From Bordetella genomosp. 10 (GTDB taxonomy: Bacteria > Pseudomonadota > Gammaproteobacteria > Burkholderiales > Burkholderiaceae_B): a DNA stretch of 64,000 nt. Below, in pieces: positions 50,251-60,444 of this stretch. Location: the NCBI RefSeq assembly GCF_002261225.1, contig NZ_NEVM01000001.1, forward strand, positions 124,001-188,000. The letters run 5' to 3'. The notes below the pieces were generated by a model. The model was not told where the DNA came from, did not search any database, and was given only the letters and a program-made list of their open reading frames with translations. Position 1 is the first letter of the stretch, and each line of letters opens with the position of its first letter. Made by a program: the position numbers and the translations under genes.

Positions 50251-53200
50251 GCGCGATACCCTCCCTGTCGATCTCGACGTGTTGCGCTTCCCGCTGCGCG
50301 GCAGCCGCCTGATCGAGGCCAGCGCCGGCACCGGCAAGACCTACACCATCGCCACGCTGTACGTGCGCCTGGTGCTGGGCCATGGTGGCGACGAGGGACT
50401 GGGCCGGCCCCTGACGCCGCCCGAGATCCTGGTGGTCACCTTCACGGACGCCGCCACGCAGGAACTGCGCGACCGCATCCGCACCCGCCTGGCCGACGCG
50501 GCGCGCGTCTTCCTGACGGACCCGGAGGATGCCGATGCGGCCCCCACCGGCGACGTTCTGTACGACCTGCGCGACGAGTACCCGCCCGAGACCCGGGGCG
50601 CCTGCGCGCGCAAGCTGCAATTGGCGGTGGAATGGATGGACGAGGCCGCCGTGTCCACCATCCACGGCTGGTGCAACCGCATGCTGCGCGAACACGCCTT
50701 CGACAGCGACAGCCTGTTCCAGCAGACGCTGGAGCAGAACAGCGCCCCCTTGCTGGCCGAAGCGGCGCGCGACTACTGGCGCGTCTTCATCGCCGGCCTG
50801 GACAGCACCGGCGCGCGCGAACTGCGCGCCTGGTGGGCCGACCCGGACGCCTTGCGCGAAGACGCGGCGCGCCTGTTCAGGTATGCCCCGCAATTGGAAG
50901 GCGTCCTGGACGCGGCGGACGCCTCGGCTTCCGGCGACGCGGCGACGGATCCGTCTTCGCCCGGGGCCGCCGCCCAGCGTGAAGAGGCGCTGGCCGAGCC
51001 GGCCGCGCTTCTGGCTACGGCGCGAGGCGAGCGCACGCGCAAACTCGCCGCGCTGAAGGCCGCGTGGCCCACGTGGCTGACCGAACTGCGGGAAATCTTC
51101 GACGCCGGCGTGGCCGCCAAAAAGGTGGACGGCCGCAAGTTCCAGGCGCGCTATTACCAGGGCTGGCTGGATACCTTGCAGGCCTGGTGCGAAGACCCCG
51201 AGCGCTCGCTGCCCGAACTGTCCGACACCGCCTGGCAGCGCCTGTCCCCGGCGGGCATGGAGGAGGCCTGGAAGGGGCAGCCGCCCGACCATCCCGCATG
51301 CGCGGCCCTGGCCGAGCTGCGCGAACAGGTGCTGGCGCTCCCGTCGGCGCGCAACGACATCCTGAAGCACGCCGCCGCCTGGATGCGGCGCCGCTATGCG
51401 CAGGAGCAGGCGCGCCGCGCGCAGATGGATTTCGACGACCTGCTGGGGCAGCTCGATCGCGCCCTGGCCGGCCCCAACGGCACGGCGCTGGCGGCGGCCA
51501 TGCGGCGGCAGTTCCCCGTCGCGCTGATCGACGAGTTCCAGGACACCGATCCCGTGCAGTACCGCATCTTCGACGCGGTCTACCGGCTGGCCGAGCAGCC
51601 GGCGGACTGCGCCCTGATCCTGATCGGCGATCCCAAGCAGGCCATCTACGGTTTCCGCGGCGCGGATATCTACACCTACCTGCGCGCCCGCGCGGCCGTG
51701 GACGGACGGCTGTACGCGCTGAAGACCAATTACCGGTCGACCCACGCGATGGTGTCGGCGGCCAATCATTGTTTCGAAGTGGCGGAGCGCCATCCGGAAG
51801 GCGAAGGGGCTTTCCTGTTCCGCACGCCGCGCGGCAATCCGGTGCCTTTCACCGGCGCGCTGGCCCGTGGCCGCGCCGACCGCCTGATGGTCGAGGGCGG
51901 CGATGCGCCGGCCCTCACGGCCTGGTGGCTGGCCGGCGGCGAGGACGGCGCGCCGGTGGGCGTCGGCGCGTATCGCGAACAGATGGCCGCCGCCTGCGCC
52001 GGCGAGATCGCGCGCCTCATGACCCTGGGCCGCCAAGGCCGCGCCGGTTTCGTGGACGAGGATAAGCGCGGCGACGCCCCACGCCCCCTGCGCCCCGCGG
52101 ACATGGCCGTGCTGGTCAACAGCGGCCGCGAGGCGCAGATCATGCGCCGGGCCTTGGCGCAGCGCGGCGTGCGCAGCGTCTACCTCTCGGAGAATCAGTC
52201 CGTCTACCGGAGCGCGCAGGCCGCCGACATCGAGCACTGGCTGCGCGCCTGCGCCGAGCCGGACGATCCCCGCCTGCTGCGCGCGGCGCTGGCCACGCCG
52301 ACGCTGGGCCTGTCATGGGAGGCCCTGGACCGCCTGAACAGCGACGAATGGGAATGGGACCGCCGCGTCGACCAGTTCCGCGGCTACGGCCGCGACTGGC
52401 GCGTGCTGGGCGTGCTGCCCATGCTGCGGCGCCTGCTGGACGACTTCGACGTGCCGGCCCGGCAGCGCGCCGGCGGCGCGGCCGATGCCACCGCCGGCGA
52501 ACGGATACTGACGGACCTGCTGCACATCGCCGAACTGTTGCAGCAAGCCAGCGTGCAGTTGGAGGGCGAGCACGCCTTGCTGCGCCATCTCGCGGAAATG
52601 CGCGCGGCCGCCGCCGAGGGCCAGGACAACGACGCCCTGACCATACGGCTGGAAAGCGACGCCGACTTGCTGCGCATCGTGACGGTCCACAAATCCAAGG
52701 GCCTGGAATATCCCCTGGTGTTCCTGCCCTTCGCCATGGCCTTCCGGCCCGTGGGCGTGGACGATCTGCCCCTGGCCTGGCATGACGCCGACGGCGATTT
52801 GCGCGTCACGCTGGAGCCGGACGAAGGCGCGCGGGCGCGCGCCGACCGCGAGCGCCTGGGCGAGGACCTGCGCAAGCTCTACGTCGCGCTCACCCGCGCG
52901 CGCTATGCCACCTGGCTGGGTTGCGCGCCTGTCGCCAACGCGCAGGCCAGCGCGCTGGGCTATCTGCTGGCGCAGGGCCGGCCGCTGGATGCGGCGGCTT
53001 TCGGCGCCGTGCTGGATGAATGGCGCGACGGCCATCCGCACATCGCCGTGGCGCCCGCGCCGGTCGAATCCGACGCCGTCTACCGCGCCGCCGGCATCGC
53101 CGCGGCGGACGGGCGGGCCCGCGAGATGTCGCGCGGCGTGCGGGAACATTGGTGGGTGGCCAGCTACTCGGCCTTGCGCACCGTCGAGGACGCGCCGCGG

Positions 53201-54208
53201 GAAGAGCCCGCCACGGCCGCCGATGACGTCTACATGGAGGAAGCGTCGGCCGGTCCCTTGCCGGACGCCGACGAGATGTCCTCCATCGCGGCGGCATCCG
53301 GGGCGGAGACCGCCGCGACGGGCCGGGGCGACGCGGCCATGCAGTTGAGCCTGGGCAATGCCGGCCCGCTGCACGGTTTCCCCGCCGGCGCCGAAGCCGG
53401 GACGTTTTTCCATGAACTGCTCGAATGGGCGGCCGCCCAGGGTTTCGGCCAGGCGGCCGCCGACGCCGATGCCTTGCAGGCGGCGGTGGCGCGGCGCTGC
53501 GAGGAACGCGGCTGGGACGAATGGGCCGCGCCCTTGTCCGATTGGCTGCGGCATTTCCTGCGCCTGCCGCTTGCCTTGCCGGCCATGCCCGGGGAGGACG
53601 ATGGCCGCACGGAAGGCGGCGAGCCGGCCGCGGACCGCCCGTCTTCCGCGCGGCCGGGTGGGCCCGGACCGGTCGCCTTGGCCGACCTCGATCCGCGCGC
53701 CTGCGTATCGGAGATGGAGTTCTGGTTCGCCGCGCATGACGTTCCGGCCACCCGCATCGACCGGCTGGTATGCGCGCACGTGCATCCGCGCCATCGTCGC
53801 GCCGCGCTGGCGCCCGCCCGCCTGAACGGCATGCTCAAGGGTTTCATCGACCTGGTCTTCGAATACGAGGGGCGCTATTACGTGGCCGACTACAAGTCCA
53901 ACCGCCTCGGTCCGGATGACGCGGCCTACGATGCCGGCGCCATGCTCGGCGCCATCCTCGGCCACCGCTACGAACTGCAATACGTGCTCTATCTGCTGGC
54001 GCTGCACCGCCTGCTGCGCGCTCGCCTGCCGGACTACGACTACGACCGCCACATCGGCGGCGCCGTCTATCTGTTCCTGCGCGGCAGCCATGCGCCGGGC
54101 GGCGGCGTATATGTCGACCGCCCCCCGCGCGCGCTGATCGAAGCCCTGGACGCCCTGTTCGCCGGCCATGGCGACGGCGGCGCGCATGCCGCAAGGGAGG
54201 CCGCATGA
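50237..54208 (+). CDS. recB: Exodeoxyribonuclease V subunit RecB
   Basis: 1323 residues. UvrD-like helicase: Walker A IEASAGTGKTYTIATLY (K34), VVTFTDAATQELRDRI, DEFQDTDPVQYRIF (motif II), LIGDPKQAIYGFRGADIYTY (motif III), TVHKSKGLEYPLVF (motif V) and YVALTRARYATW (motif VI). The C-terminal nuclease domain has D1205 (GFIDLVFEY) and D1218-Y-K1220 (VADYKSNRLG), the metal-binding and catalytic residues. It starts within the recC end and ends in an ATGA overlap with recD, so the three subunits are translationally coupled. Role: processing of double-strand breaks for recombination and destruction of linear foreign DNA. Confidence 0.97.
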   Translation: MIRPERDTLPVDLDVLRFPLRGSRLIEASAGTGKTYTIATLYVRLVLGHGGDEGLGRPLTPPEILVVTFTDAATQELRDRIRTRLADAARVFLTDPEDADAAPTGDVLYDLRDEYPPETRGACARKLQLAVEWMDEAAVSTIHGWCNRMLREHAFDSDSLFQQTLEQNSAPLLAEAARDYWRVFIAGLDSTGARELRAWWADPDALREDAARLFRYAPQLEGVLDAADASASGDAATDPSSPGAAAQREEALAEPAALLATARGERTRKLAALKAAWPTWLTELREIFDAGVAAKKVDGRKFQARYYQGWLDTLQAWCEDPERSLPELSDTAWQRLSPAGMEEAWKGQPPDHPACAALAELREQVLALPSARNDILKHAAAWMRRRYAQEQARRAQMDFDDLLGQLDRALAGPNGTALAAAMRRQFPVALIDEFQDTDPVQYRIFDAVYRLAEQPADCALILIGDPKQAIYGFRGADIYTYLRARAAVDGRLYALKTNYRSTHAMVSAANHCFEVAERHPEGEGAFLFRTPRGNPVPFTGALARGRADRLMVEGGDAPALTAWWLAGGEDGAPVGVGAYREQMAAACAGEIARLMTLGRQGRAGFVDEDKRGDAPRPLRPADMAVLVNSGREAQIMRRALAQRGVRSVYLSENQSVYRSAQAADIEHWLRACAEPDDPRLLRAALATPTLGLSWEALDRLNSDEWEWDRRVDQFRGYGRDWRVLGVLPMLRRLLDDFDVPARQRAGGAADATAGERILTDLLHIAELLQQASVQLEGEHALLRHLAEMRAAAAEGQDNDALTIRLESDADLLRIVTVHKSKGLEYPLVFLPFAMAFRPVGVDDLPLAWHDADGDLRVTLEPDEGARARADRERLGEDLRKLYVALTRARYATWLGCAPVANAQASALGYLLAQGRPLDAAAFGAVLDEWRDGHPHIAVAPAPVESDAVYRAAGIAAADGRAREMSRGVREHWWVASYSALRTVEDAPREEPATAADDVYMEEASAGPLPDADEMSSIAAASGAETAATGRGDAAMQLSLGNAGPLHGFPAGAEAGTFFHELLEWAAAQGFGQAAADADALQAAVARRCEERGWDEWAAPLSDWLRHFLRLPLALPAMPGEDDGRTEGGEPAADRPSSARPGGPGPVALADLDPRACVSEMEFWFAAHDVPATRIDRLVCAHVHPRHRRAALAPARLNGMLKGFIDLVFEYEGRYYVADYKSNRLGPDDAAYDAGAMLGAILGHRYELQYVLYLLALHRLLRARLPDYDYDRHIGGAVYLFLRGSHAPGGGVYVDRPPRALIEALDALFAGHGDGGAHAAREAA

Positions 54209-56469
54209 GCGCAACTCCGCCCTCAGGCGTTTTCGCTGCCGGAGCCGGCGCGCTGGCATCTCCCGCGCGCGCGGGTGGCCGCCGCCGCGGCGCCGCCGCC
54301 CCGTTGGACGATGCGGCCAGGTTGCGGGCGACGCTGGAGGACTGGGTCGGACGGCGCTGGCTGCGCCGGCTCGACGTGGTGTTCGCCGATTTCCTCTGGC
54401 GCGAAATCCCCGACGCGTCTCCGCGCCTGATCCTGGCGGCGGTGCTGGCCAGCCATCAACTGGGCCATGGCCACGCCTGCCTGGACCTGGCGGCGGCGCT
54501 GGAAGACCCCGCCGTCACCCTGGCGCTGCCGCCCGAAGATGCGCCGGCCGCGCCGCGCGAACTGCCGCCGGCCTTCTATCCCGCCCAGTTGCTGGAGCAA
54601 CTGACGCTGCGCGACTGGCTGGCGGCGCTGGACGATCCGCGCCTGGTGGGCAACGGCCCCGGCCGCACGCCGCTGGTGCTGGCCGGCGGCGCCCGCCCGC
54701 GCCTCTACCTGCGGCGCTGCTGGCAATACGAACAGGACATCAAGCAGGGCATCACCCAGCGCCTGCAACGCAATGCCGCATTGCAGGCGGCATTGCCCAC
54801 CGCGAGCCTGCGCGGCTACCTGGACGCGCTGTTCGCCGACGCGCAAGCGGGCGAGGACGGCGTGGACTGGCAGAAAGTCGCCTGCGCCACGGCCGCCGGC
54901 AGCGCCCTGACCATCATCACGGGCGGACCCGGCACCGGCAAGACCACGACCGTGGTCAAGGTCCTGGCCGTGCTGCAAGCGCTGGCGCTCGACGGTCCGG
55001 GCGAGCCGCTGCGCATCCGCCTGGCCGCGCCCACGGGCAAGGCCGCGGCCCGGCTCAGCGAGTCGATTTCCGGCGCGGTGCAACGCCTGGCGGCGCTGGA
55101 TGGCCTGCCGCGCGCCGGCGCCGTGCGCGCCGCCATCCCCACCAAGGTGAGCACCCTGCATCGCCTGCTGGGCAGCCGCCCCGGCACCCGCCGCTTCCGC
55201 CACGACCGCGACAATCGCCTGGGGCTGGACGTGCTGGTCGTCGACGAGGCCTCCATGGTGGACCTGGAGACCATGGCCGCCGTGCTGGACGCCTTGCCGC
55301 CCGCCGGCCGCCTCATCCTGCTGGGCGACCAGGACCAGCTTGCCTCGGTGGAGGCCGGCGCGGTGCTGGCCGATCTCTGCGTGCACGCGCGCGAAGGCCG
55401 CTACACGCCGGCCACCCGCGACTGGCTGGCGCAGGTCAGCGGCCAGCGGCTGCCGCCGGCGCGGCTGGACGACCAGGGCGCGGCCCTGGACCAGGCCGTG
55501 GTCATGTTGCGGCACAGCCACCGCTTCGCCGCCGACAGCGGCATCGGCCGGCTGGCCGCGGCGGTGAACGAGGGCGACGTCGCGGCCGCTCGGATGTTCT
55601 GGCAAGCGCCGGCCGACGGCGTGCGCAAGCTGGTCGGCGCGGCCTGCGAACGCGCCTTCCCGGCCCTGGCGCTGCACGGCCGCGACGAGGACACGGCCGC
55701 GCCCCTTTCCGAAGGCTACGCCGACTACCTGGCCATCATCCGCCAGGGCCCGGCCGACACGGATCCCCGCACCCTGGACGCATGGGCCGCCGCCATCCTG
55801 AAGCAGCACCAGCGCTTCCAATTACTGGCGACCTTGCGCAATGGAGAGTGGGGCGTCGCCGGCCTGAACCGGCGCGTGGCGGCCCTGCTGTTCGAACAGG
55901 GGCTGATCGCCCAGCCCGACGGCTGGTACGCCGGCAGGCCGGTGCTGGTCACCCACAACGACTACGCCCTGGGCCTGATGAACGGCGACATCGGCATCAC
56001 GCTGCCGGTGCCCGGCGCCGACGCCCACGCCCTGGGGGCCGGCCCGCACATGGACGCGGACCCGCAAGGCGGCGGCGACCCGCAAGCGCCGGCCGCGGTC
56101 CTGCGCGTGGCCTTCATGAGCAGCGACGGCAGCGGCCGCATCAAATGGGTACCCCCCAGCCGGCTGCAATCGGTGGAGACCGTCTACGCGCTGACAGTGC
56201 ACAAGTCCCAGGGCTCGGAATTCGAGCACGCCGTGGTGGTGCTGCCGGAACGCCCCGGTCCCATCCTCACGCGCGAACTGCTCTACACCGGCATCACCCG
56301 CGCGCGGCGCCGCCTGACCCTGCTCAGCCCGGGCGGCGAGGCGGTGCTGGAGCAGGGCATCGTGCGCCAGGTGCGCCGCGCCAGCGGCCTGTTCCCCGAA
56401 CGCGCGGACGGCGAGGCCGGCGCCGGCCCGGCCGTCAGCGATCCGGCGCCAGGTACAGGCTTTCCTTGA
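54205..56469 (+). CDS. recD: Exodeoxyribonuclease V subunit RecD
   Basis: 754 residues. After an Ala/Arg-rich tail and the N-terminal RecB-binding domain (RRCWQYEQDIKQGITQRLQR) comes the SF1B helicase core: Walker A GGPGTGKTTT from 240, LAAPTGKAAARLSESI (motif Ia), VVDEASMVDLETM (motif II), LLGDQDQLASVEAGAVLADL (motif III), ALTVHKSQGSEFEHAVVVLP (motif V) and LYTGITRARRRLTL (motif VI). It is the fast 5'-3' motor of RecBCD. The last 35 bp overlap the convergent Lrp-type regulator gene. Confidence 0.97.
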   Translation: MSATPPSGVFAAGAGALASPARAGGRRRGAAAPLDDAARLRATLEDWVGRRWLRRLDVVFADFLWREIPDASPRLILAAVLASHQLGHGHACLDLAAALEDPAVTLALPPEDAPAAPRELPPAFYPAQLLEQLTLRDWLAALDDPRLVGNGPGRTPLVLAGGARPRLYLRRCWQYEQDIKQGITQRLQRNAALQAALPTASLRGYLDALFADAQAGEDGVDWQKVACATAAGSALTIITGGPGTGKTTTVVKVLAVLQALALDGPGEPLRIRLAAPTGKAAARLSESISGAVQRLAALDGLPRAGAVRAAIPTKVSTLHRLLGSRPGTRRFRHDRDNRLGLDVLVVDEASMVDLETMAAVLDALPPAGRLILLGDQDQLASVEAGAVLADLCVHAREGRYTPATRDWLAQVSGQRLPPARLDDQGAALDQAVVMLRHSHRFAADSGIGRLAAAVNEGDVAAARMFWQAPADGVRKLVGAACERAFPALALHGRDEDTAAPLSEGYADYLAIIRQGPADTDPRTLDAWAAAILKQHQRFQLLATLRNGEWGVAGLNRRVAALLFEQGLIAQPDGWYAGRPVLVTHNDYALGLMNGDIGITLPVPGADAHALGAGPHMDADPQGGGDPQAPAAVLRVAFMSSDGSGRIKWVPPSRLQSVETVYALTVHKSQGSEFEHAVVVLPERPGPILTRELLYTGITRARRRLTLLSPGGEAVLEQGIVRQVRRASGLFPERADGEAGAGPAVSDPAPGTGFP

Positions 56470-56902
56470 TCTCCTCCATCACCACATAGCTGCGCGACTC
56501 GGCCGAATTGGGCAGGCGCCGCAGCATTTCCCCCAGCAGGTGGCGGTAGGCCGTCATTTCGCTCAGGCGCGCCTTGACCAGGTAGTCGAAATCGCCCGAG
56601 ACCAGGTGGCACTCCATCACCTCCGGGATGTGCATCAGTTCCTTGCGCACTTTCTCGAAGACGTCGCCGGACTTGGCCGACAGCTTGATCTCCAGGAACA
56701 CCAGCAGGCCCTTGCCCAGCGCGCGCGGATTCACCCGCGCGTAGTAACCCGTGATGACGCCCTCGCGTTCCAGCCGGCGCACGCGCTCGGTGCAGGGGGT
56801 GGCCGACAGCCCCACCTGCTCGGCCAGTTCGGTCATGGACAGGCGGCCCGACCGCTGCAGGATGTCGAGGATTTTGAGGTCGGTGCGGTCGAGTTCGCGC
56901 AT
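56435..56902 (-). CDS. Lrp/AsnC-family transcriptional regulator
   Basis: 155 residues. HTH: LDRTDLKILDILQRSGRLSM, TELAEQVGLSATPCTERVRR and LEREGVITGYYARVNPRALG. The RAM domain follows: LVFLEIKLSAKSGDVFEKVR, VMECHLVSGDFDYLVKARL. It closely matches true Lrp/DadR-type regulators, which bind leucine, alanine or other amino acids as octamers. It is divergent from dadA, so alanine-responsive control of D-amino acid dehydrogenase, as by DadR in other proteobacteria, is the natural role. A 13-bp palindrome lies between the two genes. Confidence 0.93.
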   Translation of the reverse strand: MRELDRTDLKILDILQRSGRLSMTELAEQVGLSATPCTERVRRLEREGVITGYYARVNPRALGKGLLVFLEIKLSAKSGDVFEKVRKELMHIPEVMECHLVSGDFDYLVKARLSEMTAYRHLLGEMLRRLPNSAESRSYVVMEEIKESLYLAPDR

Positions 56903-56963
56903 TTCACTATCCAGGGCGTGAAAGGAGGGGCGGCACCCTGGATCTTACCTATTCCAAGGCTGA

Positions 56964-56976
56964 ATTTCAGTGAAAT
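56964..56976. promoter_or_regulatory. Candidate Lrp-type site in the lrp-dadA gap
   Basis: ATTTCA-G-TGAAAT is a perfect palindrome, 62 bp upstream of the regulator start and 62 bp upstream of dadA, in the only AT-rich part of the 135-bp gap. Lrp sites are AT-centred, weakly conserved palindromes of about 15 bp, so this fits in form and place. Confidence 0.5.
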
Positions 56977-57037
56977 ACACTCCCGAGGTGTGCTTAGACT
57001 AGCTACTTCTCCTCCCTCTTCTTGATGGTTATCGGCG

Positions 57038-58330
57038 ATGCGTGTCCTGGTTCTCGGCGGCGGTGTCATAGGTACCTCCACGGCTTATTATTTGTCGCGA
57101 CTGGGCGCGTCCGTGACGCTGGTGGATCGCCAGTCCGGCCCGGCCCAGGAAACCAGCTACGGCAACGCGGGCCAGGTGTCTCCCGGCTATTCGACGCCCT
57201 GGGCCGCGCCCGGCATTCCGCTCAAGGCCCTGAAGTGGATGTTCCAGCGCCATGCGCCCCTGGCCATCCGCCCGGACTGGACGCTGGACCAGTTGCGCTG
57301 GATGGGCGCCATGCTGTCCAACTGTTCGCCCGAGCGCTACGCCATCAATAAGGAGCGCATGCTGCGCCTGGCCGAATACAGCCGCGACTGCCTGCGCGCG
57401 CTGCGCCAGGACACCGGCATCCAGTACGAACAGCGCACCGGCGGCACCTTGCAGTTGTTCCGCACCGAGGCGCAGATGCAGGCCGCGCGCCGCGACATCG
57501 CCGTGCTGGAGGAAAACCGGGTGCCCTACGAACTGCTGGGCGCCGCCGACCTGCGGCGCGTGGAACCGGCGCTGGCGGGCACCGCGGACCGCCTGGCCGG
57601 CGGCCTGCGCCTGCCCAACGACGAGACCGGCGATTGCCGCCTGTTCACCGTCCGGCTGGCGGAGATCGCCGCGCGCCAGGGCGTCCGGTTCCGCTACAAC
57701 GCCGACGTCCGCGCCATCGAGGCCCGCGACGGCCGCATCGTCGGCGTCCGGGTCGGCGACGAGGTGCTCGAGGCGGACAACTACGTGGTCGCCCTCGGCA
57801 GCTATAGCCCGCGCCTGCTCAAGCCCTTGGGCATCCGGCTGCCGGTCTATCCGGTCAAGGGCTACTCGCTGACCATCCCCATTACCCATGCCGACAAGGC
57901 GCCGGTCTCGACCGTGCTGGACGAAACCTACAAGGTCGCCGTCACGCGCTTCGACGATCGCATCCGCGTGGGCGGGATGGCCGAACTGGGCGGTTTCGAC
58001 CTGCGCCTGAATCCGCGCCGGCGCGCCACCCTGGAATTGGTGGTCAACGACCTCTTCCCGGACAGCGGCGACGTGGCGCGCGCCGAATTCTGGACCGGCT
58101 TGCGGCCGATGACGCCCGACAGCACGCCCGTGGTCGGCGCCACGCCCTTCCGCAACCTTTTCCTGAACACCGGCCACGGCACCCTGGGCTGGACCATGTC
58201 CTGCGGCTCGGGCAAGCTGCTGTCGGATATCGTCACCGGCCAGCCGCCGGAGATTTCCCTGTCCGGCCTGGATATCTCGCGCTACGGCTTGTCCCGGAAC
58301 GCGCCGGCGGCGACCGCGGCGCCGGCCTGA
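57038..58330 (+). CDS. dadA: D-amino acid dehydrogenase, small subunit
   Basis: 430 residues. The N-terminal FAD-binding motif is [20 protein letters not shown]; then [36 protein letters not shown] and the C-terminal [16 protein letters not shown] and [20 protein letters not shown], all DadA hallmarks. The enzyme oxidatively deaminates D-alanine and other D-amino acids at the inner membrane and passes electrons to quinones. No alanine racemase (dadX) follows. Its last 49 bp overlap the convergent hybrid kinase gene. Regulation by the divergent Lrp-type protein is likely. Confidence 0.95.
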   Translation: MRVLVLGGGVIGTSTAYYLSRLGASVTLVDRQSGPAQETSYGNAGQVSPGYSTPWAAPGIPLKALKWMFQRHAPLAIRPDWTLDQLRWMGAMLSNCSPERYAINKERMLRLAEYSRDCLRALRQDTGIQYEQRTGGTLQLFRTEAQMQAARRDIAVLEENRVPYELLGAADLRRVEPALAGTADRLAGGLRLPNDETGDCRLFTVRLAEIAARQGVRFRYNADVRAIEARDGRIVGVRVGDEVLEADNYVVALGSYSPRLLKPLGIRLPVYPVKGYSLTIPITHADKAPVSTVLDETYKVAVTRFDDRIRVGGMAELGGFDLRLNPRRRATLELVVNDLFPDSGDVARAEFWTGLRPMTPDSTPVVGATPFRNLFLNTGHGTLGWTMSCGSGKLLSDIVTGQPPEISLSGLDISRYGLSRNAPAATAAPA

Positions 58331-60294
58331 TTCGCCGCCACCGGCTGCCCTTGCAGCACAGTGAGCAGGGCGGAGGTGGAATAGGGTTTTTCCAGCAGTT
58401 CGAAGTCGTGCACGCCTTCTTCGGCCAGCACGTGGCTGTAGCCGCTGGTCAGCACCACCCGCAGGGCCGGCCAGCGCTGGCGGATGGCGGCGCCCAGTTC
58501 CAGGCCGCTCATGCCGGGCATGACCACGTCCGAGAACACCAGGTCGAACGCGCCGTCGCGCCTGGCCAGCATATCGAGCGCGCTGCGGCCGTCCGTGACC
58601 CAGATGACCTCCACGCCCAGCTCGGCGAACAGGCTGCTGGCGAAGCCGCCCACGGCCTCGTTGTCTTCCACCAGCAGGACCTTGCGCGCCACCAGGGGCG
58701 GTTCGCTGGCCTCCACATTCGCCGGAGCGAGGGGCAGGAACGATCCCGAGCCCGATTCGGATCGCGGGAAATACAGGGTGAACGTCGTGCCCACGCCCAA
58801 TTCCGTCTGCACGGCCAGTTCGCCGCCGGACTGCTTGGCGAAGCCGTAGGCCTGGCTCAGTCCCAGGCCGGTGCCCCGGTTCACCGTCTTGGTGGTGAAG
58901 AAAGGCTCGAAGATGCGCGACAGCAACTCGGGCGGGATGCCGCTGCCGGTGTCCGACACCGACACCGCGACGAAGGCGCCCCGGGCGCCGGCATGGTTGC
59001 GCACCGCCGGCAGCTCGTCGGTATTGCGCGCGGCGATGCGCAGCATGCCGCCGCGCGGCATGGCGTCGCGCGCGTTGATGACCATGTTCAGCACGGCGGT
59101 CTCGAACTGGCTGGGATCGGCGCGTATGCGGTCCAGCCCTTCCGGCAGGTCGAACTCCACTCGCACCGGCGAACCCACGGACGTCAGGATCAGGTGTTCC
59201 ATGCCCAGCAGGCGGCTGGCCACGTCGAAGGTCTCCGGCCGCAGCGGCTGCTTGCGGGCGAAGGCCAGCAACTGGCGGGTCAGTTCGCTGGCGCGCGTGG
59301 CCGTGTCGACGATCGCCGCCAGGAAGCGGTCGCGCTTCTCGGGCGCCAGGTCCGGGCGGCGCAGCAGCTCGGCCGACGAGCGGATGACCGTCAGCAGGTT
59401 GTTGAAATCGTGCGCCACGCCGCCGGTGAGACGGCCGATGGCTTCCATCTTCTGCGCCTGGCTCAGGGCATCGCGGCTGCGATCCAGTTCCAGTTGGGCC
59501 TCGCGCCGTTCCGTCACGTCGCGGGTGATCTTGGCGTAGCCCAGGAATTCGCCGTTCTCGTCATGGATGCGGTCGATGACCACCATGGCCCAGAAGCGCC
59601 GGCCGTCCTTGCGCACGCGCCAGCCTTCATGCTGGTACCGGCCCTGGGTGCGGGCGGTTTCCAGCGCCTGCCAGGGGTCGCCGCGTTCCCTGTCCTCTTC
59701 CGTATAGAACATGGAAAAGTGGCGGCCGATCACTTCTTCCTCGGCATAGCCCTTGATGGCCTGGGCGCCGGTATTCCAGTTGGAAATACAGCCGTCGCGG
59801 TCGAGCATGTAGATGGCGTAGTCGCGCACGCCCTGCACCAGCAGGCGGAAGCGCTGTTCGCTGGCGTAGAGCGCGTCGCGCACCACCTTCTTGTCGCTGA
59901 TGTCGCGCGTGACCTTGGCGTAGCCGATGATGCCGCCGTCCGGGGCCCGCACCGGATCGATGACCACGCTGCACCAGAAGCGGCTGCCGTCCTTGCGCAC
60001 GCGCCAGCCCTCGGCCTCGAAACTGCCGTGCTCGGCGGCGGTGCGCAGGGCCTGGGCGGGCACGCCGCTGGCGCGGTCTTCCTCGGTATAGAAGCGGGAA
60101 AAGTGCTGGCCGATGATTTCCTCGGCCGTATAGCCCTTGAAGCGTTCCGCGCCGGGATTCCAGCTACTGACGTAGCCTTCCGCGTCGAGCAGGTAGATCG
60201 CATAGTCGCGAATGGCGGCGACGAGCAGGGCGGTGCGCCGGTCGTCGCCGATTTGCAGGACGGAGGCGTGCGTCGCGGGGACGGTTGAGGTCAT
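58282..60294 (-). CDS. Soluble hybrid sensor histidine kinase with two duplicated PAS domains
   Basis: 670 residues without membrane segments. PAS1 about 25-135 and PAS2 about 152-262 are about 60% identical by eye (shared [32 protein letters not shown]). HisKA has the phospho-His H295 in [11 protein letters not shown]; the ATPase domain has the N-box [21 protein letters not shown] and [18 protein letters not shown]. The receiver has E543/D544, phospho-acceptor D589 in [12 protein letters not shown] and K636 in LLEKPYS. PAS domains of this type (PAS_9/PAS_4) often bind haem, flavin or small molecules. No response-regulator gene is adjacent, so the output partner is unknown. The start lacks a strong ribosome binding site. 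Confidence 0.95.
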   Translation of the reverse strand: MTSTVPATHASVLQIGDDRRTALLVAAIRDYAIYLLDAEGYVSSWNPGAERFKGYTAEEIIGQHFSRFYTEEDRASGVPAQALRTAAEHGSFEAEGWRVRKDGSRFWCSVVIDPVRAPDGGIIGYAKVTRDISDKKVVRDALYASEQRFRLLVQGVRDYAIYMLDRDGCISNWNTGAQAIKGYAEEEVIGRHFSMFYTEEDRERGDPWQALETARTQGRYQHEGWRVRKDGRRFWAMVVIDRIHDENGEFLGYAKITRDVTERREAQLELDRSRDALSQAQKMEAIGRLTGGVAHDFNNLLTVIRSSAELLRRPDLAPEKRDRFLAAIVDTATRASELTRQLLAFARKQPLRPETFDVASRLLGMEHLILTSVGSPVRVEFDLPEGLDRIRADPSQFETAVLNMVINARDAMPRGGMLRIAARNTDELPAVRNHAGARGAFVAVSVSDTGSGIPPELLSRIFEPFFTTKTVNRGTGLGLSQAYGFAKQSGGELAVQTELGVGTTFTLYFPRSESGSGSFLPLAPANVEASEPPLVARKVLLVEDNEAVGGFASSLFAELGVEVIWVTDGRSALDMLARRDGAFDLVFSDVVMPGMSGLELGAAIRQRWPALRVVLTSGYSHVLAEEGVHDFELLEKPYSTSALLTVLQGQPVAANQAGAAVAAGAFRDKP

Positions 60295-60391
60295 TGTCTT
60301 ATGGTCTGGAGCGGGCGAGCATACGCCGGGGAAAGTCTAGCGCAAATCGCAGGCGTTTCCCTGCCGCGCCCGGTAAAACGAGCGAGTAAAT

Positions 60392-60422
60392 GCAACGCAC
60401 CTTGCAACGCGCGCCGCAACGC
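60392..60422. repeat. Three GCAACGC heptamers with 12-bp spacing
   Basis: GCAACGC occurs at 60392-60398, 60404-60410 and 60416-60422, exactly 12 bp apart, with different 5-bp spacers (ACCTT, GCGCC). The array lies about 100-130 bp upstream of the hybrid kinase start and just after the cupin gene on the same strand. Repeats of this kind are typical of binding sites for tandemly bound regulators. Confidence 0.6.
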
Positions 60423-60444
60423 CCGCCCGCCGCGTCCGCGGCCG

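Noticed and set aside
45853..50337. Minus-strand open frame of almost 1500 codons opposite recC
   Set aside because: Low-complexity Gln/His/Arg composition and no family motif; recC on the plus strand is unambiguous.
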